Source: CAXBNV01 sp963977185
Lineage (GTDB): Bacteria > Pseudomonadota > Gammaproteobacteria > JAGOUU01
Direction: 5' to 3'
Length of the DNA stretch: 41,182 nt
Assembly: GCA_963977185.1 (NCBI GenBank)
Contig: CAXBNV010000012.1
Location: forward strand, 1 to 41,182
Shown here: piece by piece, positions 25,498 through 33,442 of the stretch
How positions within the stretch are numbered: position 1 is the stretch's first letter
Layout: each line of letters opens with the position of its first letter
Position numbers and translations under genes: made by a program
The notes under the pieces: generated by a model
What the model saw: only the letters and a program-made list of their open reading frames with translations
What the model was told of the DNA's origin: nothing
Databases searched by the model: none

Positions 25498-27111
25498 CTA
25501 GTTATTATTGCCTCCTACTAAAGAATTAAGCTGATTTAGCTGCTGTTGCAAAGAAACACTTGCAGCTGTACTGGCATTACTTGCTATACTTTTACTTTTA
25601 TCTGCTAAAGAAGTATTAGTAGCATGAGAATGGCTAGGAACACTCTGCTCTATAGTTGTTGTGCCACCTACTTTTTGTACCACTGTATTTTGTGGTTTTT
25701 GCTCAGTCAAATCATCTAAAAGTAATAATCCCACCGCTACACCAGAATCAATTCTAATAGTAGGAGGTGTTCCTAAATAATTAACTTGGCTTATCATCTG
25801 TTGCATAGCATCACCTACAGCAACTGCAATTTCATCACTACGACTTAAGGTTGGTTTTTGGATAGCCGGCGGATTATCTCGACTTGCTGTATTATCTGAC
25901 ACTGAAGATACAATTTTTTGCCCATTAGTACTTATGACTTTAGCTAAACCAGATAAGAATGCAGCTCCTAAAAAAGTACCGTATCTCATTAAATAATGAT
26001 TATCAACATCAGAGGCAATACTTGTACTTGCAGTATTAGGGTTAATACCTATAGCTTTTATTTTCAAGCTATAAGGTAATTGTGGAATGCTAATTATATT
26101 AAAATTAAGTACTAAAGCTTTACTAACTTTAACGGCCAAAGATGTTTGTGGAATACTTTCTTTGTCTATACTTCCAACTAATCTTGCACCCTTTAAAGCT
26201 CCATTTACAACTTGAGCAACAATAGGCGCAGGAGTATCACTGTTAACAGATGATAACAACACCGCTTGCAACATTGTACCTGCTTTATAAATTATTTTAG
26301 GTGGAGGTAATATTGTTGGTTTCACATCACCAGATTTTTTTTTCGTAGTCTTTTTAGGTTTTTCTGCATACACAACTGTTTGTAAAGATGGCTGTACTTG
26401 AGGACCAAAGCCTGCATTTCTTAATGCTTGTATTTGTTGAGATAATTCTTGTTTATATTGCTGCTGTTTCAATGCATCTTGTTGTCTTTGTAAGGCATCT
26501 TGTTGTTGCTGTTGAGCTTTTGCCAATGCTGCTTGTTGTGCTTTTTGCTGCTCTGCTAATTGTTTTTGTAATTTACTAAGGCTGCTGGAATCCTGAGTGC
26601 CATCTGCATTGGCACCAGCAGAATTAGCCCCAAGTAAATTTGCAAGTCGATTATTAGCAGCAGAGCCTCCAGCACCAGCACCCCCAGCACCAGCACCCCC
26701 AGCACCAGCACCTCCAGCACCAGCACCTCCAGAACCAGCAGCAGCATTAGCTCTTGATTCTTGACGTTCTAATTCAGATAAAGTTCTACCTGATTTACCA
26801 GGAGATAAAATTGGCGAGAGATCACTTCCTCCTGTTTCATAAGCTGTTATAGCTTGAGACTTTGTTTTTTCTGATTGTAGTTTATCATAAGCTTTAGATG
26901 ATCCAGACACTCCTGGAATACTACGTATATTAGAAGCAGGATTAGATAATCTTGTCGATGAAATATTAGGATTAACATTATTTTGGGTTACATTATGATA
27001 ACCAACAAAAAGAATAATACCAAGAAAAACCAAAGCAATTAACATAACAAACAATAGAGTTCTAGATTTCATATCCGACAACCCTGACTTTAAATTATTC
27101 ATCATACTCAT
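25498..27111 (-). CDS. dotG: T4BSS channel protein DotG/IcmE (VirB10/TrbI-like)
   Basis: This 537-aa protein has a short cytoplasmic tail, one transmembrane helix (about 17-37), a disordered periplasmic linker, and a C-terminal TrbI/VirB10-like domain (from about 260: AGTMLQAVLLSSVNSDTPAPIVAQVV to RYGTFLGAAFLSGLA). The linker holds a (GGAGA)n stretch (about 127-147) and a Gln-rich probable coiled coil (about 178-230). It lacks the many decamer/pentapeptide repeats that make Legionella DotG about twice as long. DotG spans the envelope and forms the central channel. It starts 3 bases after dotH. Confidence 0.92.
   Translation of the reverse strand: MSMMNNLKSGLSDMKSRTLLFVMLIALVFLGIILFVGYHNVTQNNVNPNISSTRLSNPASNIRSIPGVSGSSKAYDKLQSEKTKSQAITAYETGGSDLSPILSPGKSGRTLSELERQESRANAAAGSGGAGAGGAGAGGAGAGGAGAGGSAANNRLANLLGANSAGANADGTQDSSSLSKLQKQLAEQQKAQQAALAKAQQQQQDALQRQQDALKQQQYKQELSQQIQALRNAGFGPQVQPSLQTVVYAEKPKKTTKKKSGDVKPTILPPPKIIYKAGTMLQAVLLSSVNSDTPAPIVAQVVNGALKGARLVGSIDKESIPQTSLAVKVSKALVLNFNIISIPQLPYSLKIKAIGINPNTASTSIASDVDNHYLMRYGTFLGAAFLSGLAKVISTNGQKIVSSVSDNTASRDNPPAIQKPTLSRSDEIAVAVGDAMQQMISQVNYLGTPPTIRIDSGVAVGLLLLDDLTEQKPQNTVVQKVGGTTTIEQSVPSHSHATNTSLADKSKSIASNASTAASVSLQQQLNQLNSLVGGNNN
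26671..26730 (-). repeat. Four GC-rich 15-bp tandem repeats in dotG
   Basis: Four 15-bp units (plus-strand AGCACCAGCACCCCC or AGCACCAGCACCTCC) run from 26671 to 26730, with a degenerate fifth copy. They encode GGAGA pentapeptides in the DotG linker. The base composition is strikingly GC-rich compared with the AT-rich surroundings. Confidence 0.92.
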
Positions 27112-27114
27112 AGC

Positions 27115-28134
27115 TTAATATCCTTGTATACTTAGTTGTACAGGCTCACCATCTCTAGCTGCTAATATTAATGGTGTTTTGTTTAATTTATAAACATGCA
27201 TTCCATCTGCGCTACTTAATGAGTTATCATAACTAGGTGATAACAACGTTAATCTTGTTCTCAACAATAAATTACCATTTGAATTTAACCATGCTTGCGC
27301 TTCTCCACCGTGGACAATTAGTTGAGTATTCTTTCTTGGAGGAACCCCATCTAATAAACTCATTAATTCATCATCAACTCCATCAGGCAACCCCATTTGC
27401 ATTATTGGCATTTTAGCATTAGGTCCCAACCTTGGTATTCTTAAATCTAATCTATAATCAACAGCTTTTTGATCATTTACTAAGTTAAAAATTACCGGTG
27501 TATCAAGATCTTTTAACAAAATAACCAAATTTGTATTAGAATAAGGCTTCATTCCTTGTATTAATAAAAGATTACTTTTTTTATCCCATTGCACATTAAA
27601 GTCTTTTGTATTACCTATATCATAAGCTGCAATCGGCCAATTTGCTCCTGTCTCGTCTATAAATAGTATAGTACTAACATAACCAGTTGCAATTCTAATA
27701 GCAACTGGAGAACTACCTGGATCAATGCTTACGTTTTTTGTAGATATAACAGGATTTGGATTTTTTGGATTATATTGCATTGCTTGTTCATAACGATCTA
27801 AAGCCTCTTTATATATTTTCATTTGTTCTGGCGACATAGGAAAATTCTGTTCTAATAGCTCTTTAAAAACATCGTTATTAACAGAGCCAAAACCACTTTT
27901 AGTTTTACCACCTTTTTTCCAAGGCATATGCTTATCTATATACTTTTCTTCTGCAACTTCAGGATCTTTAGTCTTATTATCACTTACATTTATACTGGCT
28001 ATATTTTTATCCTCAATAGCTTTTGAGTTACCAACTTCTGGTAAGTCAACTTGGCCATTTAAGTTTGCAAAAATATTTATTCCTAAAATGAAACTGCTAA
28101 ATATTGTTATCTTTATTAATTTCTTAAATTTCAT
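27115..28134 (-). CDS. dotH: T4BSS outer-membrane core protein DotH/IcmK
   Basis: This 339-aa protein has a signal peptide (hydrophobic stretch ending GINIFA before NLNG), slightly shorter than Legionella IcmK. Family landmarks include YKEALDRYEQAMQYNPKNP in the N-terminal half, a beta-rich middle (GYVSTILFIDETGANWPIAAYDIG) and the C-terminal domain ending RDGEPVQLSIQGY. DotH forms the outer-membrane part of the Dot/Icm core with DotC and DotD and connects to DotG. Order dotI-dotH-dotG is conserved. It starts 18 bases after dotI. Confidence 0.92.
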   Translation of the reverse strand: MKFKKLIKITIFSSFILGINIFANLNGQVDLPEVGNSKAIEDKNIASINVSDNKTKDPEVAEEKYIDKHMPWKKGGKTKSGFGSVNNDVFKELLEQNFPMSPEQMKIYKEALDRYEQAMQYNPKNPNPVISTKNVSIDPGSSPVAIRIATGYVSTILFIDETGANWPIAAYDIGNTKDFNVQWDKKSNLLLIQGMKPYSNTNLVILLKDLDTPVIFNLVNDQKAVDYRLDLRIPRLGPNAKMPIMQMGLPDGVDDELMSLLDGVPPRKNTQLIVHGGEAQAWLNSNGNLLLRTRLTLLSPSYDNSLSSADGMHVYKLNKTPLILAARDGEPVQLSIQGY

Positions 28135-28152
28135 TATAATGATTCCATAAAG

Positions 28153-28860
28153 TTAACTATAATTATTACTTGTTGGACAAACTCTATTACCTTCACCAGT
28201 ATTTGCCCTTTGAACATTTTCAAACTGCATATCATTAATATGTACACCAGAAAAACTGTCTATACTAGACACTCTTATTACACTCACATTGACAATAGCC
28301 GTTAAAACTTCTGTTGTAACTGAATTTTGAAAAGTCATCACTATAGGCATGCTAAAATTCCATTCAAAAATATTATTTTTATTTACTCCTTCTGACAAAG
28401 TACTAACAATACCGCATAAATGAGATGTTAAAACAAATCTGCTTTTAACCATGTTGTCTAACAATTCTTGTTTAAACCAAATAGCAAAACTTTCAAATCC
28501 TTTATCACTAAATCTATTTTCTTGTTCCTGTAAATTAATTTTGTAATCTAAAAAATCAAATCTCAATGTTTTCATTAACACCATAGCAGTCCAACTTTTA
28601 ATCTCTGATGAATAATAGTATTTTTCATTAACTGGGATATCTTGAAGAATAGATCCATCGCGATACCCTTCAAAATATTGATCTTTAGGTTTATTAATAT
28701 ATAGATAAAACAATGAATATATTAGAAAAGATAAAAAAACAAGACAAACGATAAGAAATGTTATGTACTCATAAATATGGTCTTTATAAAAATTTTGTTT
28801 GATTAAAACTTTATAGCTTCCATCTTGTGATTTTTGCTTATTAGCCATTAGACTGTCCAT
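28153..28860 (-). CDS. dotI: T4BSS inner-membrane protein DotI/IcmL
   Basis: This 235-aa bitopic protein has a cytoplasmic N terminus, one transmembrane helix (about 34-55) and a periplasmic domain of the DotI/TraM-like fold, with the family pattern IKSWTAMVLMKTLRFDFLDY then RFSDKGFESFAIWF. Of the three IcmL-type proteins here it is the one next to dotH, the canonical icmL position, so it gets the name. An alternative ATG lies four codons in (MANKQ). A 179-base gap with a 16-bp tandem repeat and a terminator-like hairpin lies upstream, so this gene may begin a second transcription unit. Confidence 0.82.
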   Translation of the reverse strand: MDSLMANKQKSQDGSYKVLIKQNFYKDHIYEYITFLIVCLVFLSFLIYSLFYLYINKPKDQYFEGYRDGSILQDIPVNEKYYYSSEIKSWTAMVLMKTLRFDFLDYKINLQEQENRFSDKGFESFAIWFKQELLDNMVKSRFVLTSHLCGIVSTLSEGVNKNNIFEWNFSMPIVMTFQNSVTTEVLTAIVNVSVIRVSSIDSFSGVHINDMQFENVQRANTGEGNRVCPTSNNYS

Positions 28861-28933
28861 TTCTTTGATTCATATAAAATTCCGTTATAATACCTATCGA
28901 CAACATAAATTATTATTTAAATAAATTTAATTA

Positions 28934-28965
28934 TTAATTATCATATACTTTAATTATCATATACT
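28934..28965. repeat. Two exact 16-bp tandem repeats upstream of dotI
   Basis: TTAATTATCATATACT occurs twice back to back (28934-28949 and 28950-28965) in the 179-base gap between the second icmL paralogue and dotI. It could be a regulator site for the dotI-dotH-dotG unit or a simple duplication. Confidence 0.85.
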
Positions 28966-29019
28966 AAGTTAAATTAATAAAATTTCAATGAAAATATTAT
29001 AAGAAAATTTTTATATAAA

Positions 29020-29041
29020 AATCTTTTAATAACAAAAGATT
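29020..29041 (-). terminator. Terminator-like hairpin inside the T4BSS block
   Basis: On the minus strand AATCTTTT and AAAAGATT form an 8-bp perfect stem with a 6-nt loop that overlaps the stop codon of the upstream icmL paralogue and is followed by TTTATAT. It may end or attenuate transcription from the dotD promoter. Confidence 0.45.
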
Positions 29042-29699
29042 ATATTTTACAATAATTAGTCATCCCAGCACTCTCCATGTTAATCGCATCAATACCTAAA
29101 ACAGAAGTTGCTCCTAATGCTTTTTTTTCAGCAGAAACCTCTTGATCGGTTAAAAATCTGACATCAACTTTTATTATATAAACTAAATTACGCTCTACAC
29201 CACTTGCCCCGACTACATTAATAATAATAGGAATAATAAATTTCCATTTACTTGATAAATAAAAAGCCTTGGGATCTTGTAACCTTCCAGATAAAACAGG
29301 TAAATCACAAAGGCTAGCTTCAAAAACTAAACTTTTAGAAACAACATCTTTTAGTAACTGATTTTGCGTCAATTGAGTATTTAAGTTACTCCAACCTTGA
29401 TCAGAAAAATATGCTCTAATTTCATCCATATGTTTATCAACATTAACAAAATTAAAAGTAAATAGCTTAGCAATAGCTCCTGTTGCCCATTCTCTTGCTC
29501 GTCCAACTTGTAAAATAGGAGTAGTTGAAGGCATAATTAAATAATTTTCACTATTTTCTGTCATAAAGTAATTAACAGGTTGATTTTCTTTATATAAAAA
29601 ATAACCTCCTAAAATAATTAAAAACAAAGAAGCTAATAAAGTGATAAATAAAAAACTTCTAAGTCCTGTATATCCATACTTTTCAAATTTTTTTAACAC
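29040..29699 (-). CDS. DotI/IcmL-family inner-membrane protein, second paralogue
   Basis: This 219-aa bitopic protein has one transmembrane helix (about 13-36) and a periplasmic domain with the IcmL signature pattern: AREWATGAIAKLFTFNFVNV, then AYFSDQGWSNLNTQL. It is more like a typical DotI in this region than the dotH-adjacent copy. It starts 12 bases after the DotJ-like gene. The three IcmL-type proteins may form a mixed inner-membrane assembly, as DotI and DotJ do in Legionella; which one is functionally DotI is not certain. Confidence 0.8.
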   Translation of the reverse strand: MLKKFEKYGYTGLRSFLFITLLASLFLIILGGYFLYKENQPVNYFMTENSENYLIMPSTTPILQVGRAREWATGAIAKLFTFNFVNVDKHMDEIRAYFSDQGWSNLNTQLTQNQLLKDVVSKSLVFEASLCDLPVLSGRLQDPKAFYLSSKWKFIIPIIINVVGASGVERNLVYIIKVDVRFLTDQEVSAEKKALGATSVLGIDAINMESAGMTNYCKI

Positions 29700-29711
29700 T
29701 TAAAATTACCT

Positions 29712-29927
29712 TCATTTTTCCGGAATTAATTCTTTAACAACACCATACTGAGTTATAGCATAATATTTTCTTTTTGGTTTTGTATAATAAAAATAAATAG
29801 CCAAAATCGTAAAAATAACTAATATAAAAAAATACACAAATAACCATTTAAACATTCGATAAAAATTATCTCTATAAAAAAATGATTTTAACTTTTTACT
29901 AGTAACGGTTTTATAATCATCAGCCAT
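29712..29927 (-). CDS. dotJ: DotJ/IcmM-like short membrane protein
   Basis: This 71-aa protein comprises only the N-terminal part of an IcmL-type protein: a basic cytoplasmic tail (KKLKSFFYRDNFYRMFKW), one transmembrane helix and a short YYAITQYGVVKELIPEK periplasmic end. Legionella DotJ/IcmM is likewise a DotI homologue without the periplasmic domain, slightly longer at 94 aa. Position within the icmL paralogue group agrees. It could also be a degenerate icmL copy, but the ORF is intact and spaced as an operon gene. Confidence 0.68.
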   Translation of the reverse strand: MADDYKTVTSKKLKSFFYRDNFYRMFKWLFVYFFILVIFTILAIYFYYTKPKRKYYAITQYGVVKELIPEK

Positions 29928-29938
29928 TTTATAAGTTC

Positions 29939-29985
29939 TATAATTTTAAGTGTTTTATAATTTTAAGTGTTTTTATAATTTTGAG
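29939..29985. repeat. 17-bp tandem repeat at the 3' end of an icmL paralogue
   Basis: TATAATTTTAAGTGTTT occurs twice in tandem (29939-29955, 29956-29972), with a partial third copy reaching into the coding end of the upstream icmL paralogue. The stop codon at 29963-29965 lies within the repeat, so slippage here could alter the C terminus. Confidence 0.8.
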
Positions 29986-30715
29986 GATATAATACTTGAC
30001 ACAACTGTTCAAACTCCATATCTCCTTTAAAAAAATCATCTTGTTGTATGTATACTATCAAACTACTAATAGCTATTCCTTTTGGTGCTAAAACAAATGG
30101 TAACCTTCTTATCACAACAGAAATTTTTGGTTTAGAAGTAAATTCTTGAGTTGCGTTTAGATAACGAGCAGCGCCAGGAACTTCTAATTTCCACGTATAA
30201 GTTGACGTTCCCATATAGCTTTGTACACCTTTACTAACTATTTTAGTGCCTTGGCAAGCCTGGCCTTGTATAACTAAATTTATAGCTTGAATAGTTTCAA
30301 GATTTTTACTTGTATTAACTAATGCATTAAAAGTATTAATATAACCAAGCGGGGTAAAAAATTTATAATTTTCTTGAAATGAGACTGTACTACTTACATA
30401 ATTCAATCTATATATTTTAGAAATAGCATCTTCAGTCCAACTAAGAATTTCTTCATCTGATAACACCGGTACTTCAAGAGAAGTGTTTTCTAATAATCTT
30501 CCTTCTTTATCTGTTGAAAAATATATAATTGAATCATAATTATAATTTATATAATAAATAGAAAAAAGTGAAGCGAATATACAAAGTAAGATTAAAATAA
30601 AAACAAAAATCATGTTTCTATAACATAAATAATAAAATTTATTACGTTCATAAATTAAGCTTGCGATGCGCTCAGGCCAATTTAACTTTTTAGAATTTTT
30701 ATTATTATCAACCAT
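29963..30715 (-). CDS. DotI/IcmL-family inner-membrane protein, first paralogue
   Basis: This 250-aa bitopic protein has one transmembrane helix (about 35-56) and a periplasmic IcmL domain: EEILSWTEDAISKIYRLNYV, then YKFFTPLGYINTFNALV, then TWKLEVPGAARYL. It follows icmT by 6 bases. It is the longest of the three IcmL-type proteins and has a single periplasmic Cys pair (QACQG and EQLCQ). Coxiella also encodes more than one IcmL, so expansion has precedent in the order. Confidence 0.8.
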   Translation of the reverse strand: MVDNNKNSKKLNWPERIASLIYERNKFYYLCYRNMIFVFILILLCIFASLFSIYYINYNYDSIIYFSTDKEGRLLENTSLEVPVLSDEEILSWTEDAISKIYRLNYVSSTVSFQENYKFFTPLGYINTFNALVNTSKNLETIQAINLVIQGQACQGTKIVSKGVQSYMGTSTYTWKLEVPGAARYLNATQEFTSKPKISVVIRRLPFVLAPKGIAISSLIVYIQQDDFFKGDMEFEQLCQVLYPQNYKNT

Positions 30716-30721
30716 AACGTA

Positions 30722-30970
30722 TTATCTTTTTTTATACCACCAAGGAACTACAAATTTGTGTTTTCCTGCAATTACTCTATAGAGCAAAAATCTTATGAAA
30801 ATTGTTAAAGTAAACCCAAATTGCTCTAGTATTGCAAAAAAAATTATTACTACAATACTTATACCCAAAGTTATAAATGATGGATATATTATTAAAAATA
30901 ACAAAGGTGATAATGCTCTATAATCTAAAATTAGAATTTTAGGAACTCTTGCACTATCTCGCCATTGCAT
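30722..30970 (-). CDS. icmT: T4BSS inner-membrane protein IcmT
   Basis: This 82-aa protein matches IcmT closely: it opens MQWRDSARVPKI and ends VVPWWYKKR, both hallmark sequences, with two hydrophobic segments between (including FFAILEQFGFT). IcmT is a small component required for pore formation and egress in Legionella. It lies 16 bases after the acidic gene and 6 before the first icmL paralogue. In Legionella icmS follows icmT; here it does not. Confidence 0.95.
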   Translation of the reverse strand: MQWRDSARVPKILILDYRALSPLLFLIIYPSFITLGISIVVIIFFAILEQFGFTLTIFIRFLLYRVIAGKHKFVVPWWYKKR

Positions 30971-30986
30971 ATTACACCTTACTTAT

Positions 30987-31340
30987 TTATTTAAGTTTAT
31001 TTTTAATATCTTTACTTATTTCTTCTTCCTGTTCTTTCGTTTTAATTTTTTGCTTTGTGTTTTTTTTCCATTTACCTAGTTTTTCCATTAAAATTCTTTC
31101 AAGTACTTTTTTAACAATTCCTACTTTTTTATGAAGCTCTATTATTTGATTAACTAATGGTCCACTACCATATTCACTGTTATCAACTAAATCTTGTAAT
31201 ACTTCATATACAGATTTTTTATCATCAGAACCTGTGGTTCCTCCAGTAGTTTCTGAATCTTCCGACTGATTTGATTCTTCAGAGGTTACTGAATCTTTAT
31301 TTTTTTCTTCTGTATTATTTAGATTTTCATCATCTATCAT
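30987..31340 (-). CDS. Unrecognised acidic protein between dotB and icmT
   Basis: This 117-aa soluble protein has an acidic, Ser/Thr/Glu-rich N-terminal third (about 1-40, probably disordered), a central helical segment (SVYEVLQDLVDNSEYG to HKKVGIVKKVLERILMEKLG) and a highly basic Lys-rich C terminus. No transmembrane segment or signal peptide. It is spaced as an operon member (30 bases after dotB, 16 before icmT). By position it could replace a chaperone-type gene such as icmS or icmQ, but I see no IcmS-like sequence, and only a vague resemblance of the helical part to the N terminus of IcmQ. Treat as novel. Confidence 0.75.
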   Translation of the reverse strand: MIDDENLNNTEEKNKDSVTSEESNQSEDSETTGGTTGSDDKKSVYEVLQDLVDNSEYGSGPLVNQIIELHKKVGIVKKVLERILMEKLGKWKKNTKQKIKTKEQEEEISKDIKNKLK

Positions 31341-31370
31341 AAAATAAATTAATTGTTTATATTAAGTTAA

Positions 31371-32345
31371 TTAAATCAATGAGTTAAACAATTTATCTCT
31401 TACTTCTGGTGAAAACATCAGCCATTCTTGCACCGGATATCTTTCACCATCTTCTGTTGGTACTAACATCTGCCAAATAATGGCTCTCACCATTGAAATT
31501 AAATCAACTGTTCTCCCATATCGTTCATCCTGAGGAAAAGAAGCAACCATTCTTCTTATAGTATCGGCAACTCCGTTACTATGAACAGTTGTATAAACTG
31601 TATGACCTGTTAGAGCCGCATCAATAACAGATGATATTGTTTCTTTGTCTCTTGCCTCACCTACCAGTATATACTCTGGTTTACGTCTTAAGGCATTTCG
31701 TATAGCTCTTGGAAAATCAGGAAGATGCAATGGAATCTCAGATTGGCTAATCAGGGCTGCCTCAGAATCAACACTATCATAAACAAATTCAATCGGAGAT
31801 TCATAAGTTAATATCTTTCCATTTTCATTTTCTAATAATTCTCGCATAATAGCAGCAAGCAAAGTACTCTTTCCAGAACCTGTGGCACCAGCTACTATAA
31901 CAATACCTTGGGTTGGCATTAATGCTTTTTGTAAATTTAAATCAAGCTTCATATCTTTTAAATAAGGTGGACTACTTGGAATAACCCTTAATGTAACTTG
32001 TATACCAAAACTACCGTCAATTAAACATCCTGTTGCATTTACCCTGAATCGATGTCTATTATGTCTATCTAACCTAGTTTCATATTGTGTATCTAAATCT
32101 GTTCCACTTAACAACTGTGCAGTTGCATTAGATCCATAAATGCCATTTATAACTTCTACAAGCTCAGATTGAGTTAGCTGTCGTTTTGTTACTTTTTGCA
32201 ACCTTCCTTTAACTTCAATCATTACCGAGCTTTTAGTTTGAAAAGTAACGTCGGATGCCTCACTTTCAACACAATACTTTAAAAACTCATCTATATGATT
32301 AGCTGTAAATTTTGTTGGCTCGTTAGGATACATTAAATCAGACAT
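31371..32345 (-). CDS. dotB: T4BSS secretion ATPase DotB
   Basis: This 324-aa hexameric VirB11/PilT-like ATPase is slightly shorter than Legionella DotB. Motifs: Walker A GATGSGKST (153-161), Asp box LTYESPIEFVYD (about 177-188), Walker B YILVGEARDKET (about 220) and His box HTVYTTVHSNG (about 241). It docks on DotO and energises substrate transfer. It starts 4 bases after the dotC stop codon, keeping the conserved dotD-dotC-dotB order. Confidence 0.96.
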   Translation of the reverse strand: MSDLMYPNEPTKFTANHIDEFLKYCVESEASDVTFQTKSSVMIEVKGRLQKVTKRQLTQSELVEVINGIYGSNATAQLLSGTDLDTQYETRLDRHNRHRFRVNATGCLIDGSFGIQVTLRVIPSSPPYLKDMKLDLNLQKALMPTQGIVIVAGATGSGKSTLLAAIMRELLENENGKILTYESPIEFVYDSVDSEAALISQSEIPLHLPDFPRAIRNALRRKPEYILVGEARDKETISSVIDAALTGHTVYTTVHSNGVADTIRRMVASFPQDERYGRTVDLISMVRAIIWQMLVPTEDGERYPVQEWLMFSPEVRDKLFNSLI

Positions 32346-32349
32346 ATTT

Positions 32350-33423
32350 TTATTTAGTTTTTACCAAGTCTTTTTCTAGTTTACTTAAATCAAATTGCTT
32401 TACACTTTTGTCTAACTTTTCTTCAAAATTTGCAATTTGAGGTTGCCATAACTGACTATCCGCTCTTAAAGAAGGTAATGCTGTTATAGTTAAAGTTCTA
32501 TCATTAACCTGCATTTTATCTCCTCCTCCTGTTACACCATAATTTCTTTTTGATACATATGGAGCACTCACTATATTTTGAGCCAATAAAAGTCTATATC
32601 TAATCATTCCTAAGTAATCTCTTTTCAATAAGCTTAAATTTTGCTCAAATATATTATCTGCCTGCTTTACACCTAATGCCCAACCTTTTTTCACATATTT
32701 TTTCCAAGCTTTTTGCTCAACTGGATTCTTTGGTAGCAAAGATTGAAATGTCTTTTCAGGTTTTTTATAATCCATTAATAAATATTCACGCCATGTTGGT
32801 ATTGCTGTTGCAAATCTTGCTTGTTTTAAAATTTGATATGTCTTATCAGTAATTCTCAATGTTCCAAAATGCTGCACTGTTTGGTTTACCCTATCTTCAA
32901 CAGTTGCAATATTACTTTTTTCTTTGACTATATCACTAACAATAGACGAGCTATCTTGCTGCCCTTGGTTATTCTTTGAGGCACCCATATAAGGCTGGTA
33001 ATTTTCAGCTGAAAGAGTAGCGCGACCTTCTATTAATACCGGAGGTAAAATATCATGATTCATCATCAGTGCATTAAAATCAAAAATAGCATAAAGCTCA
33101 TTTGTATGTTCTTTTAAGAATTTATTAATTTCTTTTGACCGATCATATAATGCTGCTCTCATACCTAAACTCATTGCTGTATCTCTTATGAACTGTAGTC
33201 TCATAGGATTCATTTCAGCTTCTTTAACTTCCTTATCAACATTATATAAGTCATCAGAACTTGTATCTTCTTGATTTAAATTTTCTATATTATCTAAATT
33301 ATACTTTGTTGATTGATTTGCCCCCCCATTATTGTTTTGACAAGCAATAAGAATAAAACAACTTAATAAAATAGTAATAAATTGTTTTATTATTTTAAAA
33401 TCTAAATCTTTTATATAGCTCAT
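32350..33423 (-). CDS. dotC: T4BSS outer-membrane lipoprotein DotC
   Basis: This 357-aa protein has a lipoprotein signal with lipobox LIAC (Cys28), followed by a low-complexity Asn/Gly stretch. The body matches DotC: MRLQFIRDTAMSLGMRAALYDRSKEINKFL, then LYAIFDFNALMMNHDILPPVLIEGR, then QTVQHFGTLRITDKTYQILKQARF. DotC, with DotD, directs DotH to the outer membrane. Length is somewhat above Legionella DotC, mainly at the ends. It starts 19 bases after dotD. Confidence 0.95.
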   Translation of the reverse strand: MSYIKDLDFKIIKQFITILLSCFILIACQNNNGGANQSTKYNLDNIENLNQEDTSSDDLYNVDKEVKEAEMNPMRLQFIRDTAMSLGMRAALYDRSKEINKFLKEHTNELYAIFDFNALMMNHDILPPVLIEGRATLSAENYQPYMGASKNNQGQQDSSSIVSDIVKEKSNIATVEDRVNQTVQHFGTLRITDKTYQILKQARFATAIPTWREYLLMDYKKPEKTFQSLLPKNPVEQKAWKKYVKKGWALGVKQADNIFEQNLSLLKRDYLGMIRYRLLLAQNIVSAPYVSKRNYGVTGGGDKMQVNDRTLTITALPSLRADSQLWQPQIANFEEKLDKSVKQFDLSKLEKDLVKTK

Positions 33424-33442
33424 ATCTAAATAATATATAATT

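Noticed and set aside
26388..26747. Hydrophobic ORFs on both strands in the dotG repeat region
   Set aside because: They are by-products of the GC-rich 15-bp repeat and Gln-rich segment of dotG; no ribosome binding sites or family features.
30987..31340. Assignment of the 117-aa gene as icmS
   Set aside because: Length and position are suggestive, but none of the conserved IcmS sequence is present and the composition is very different.
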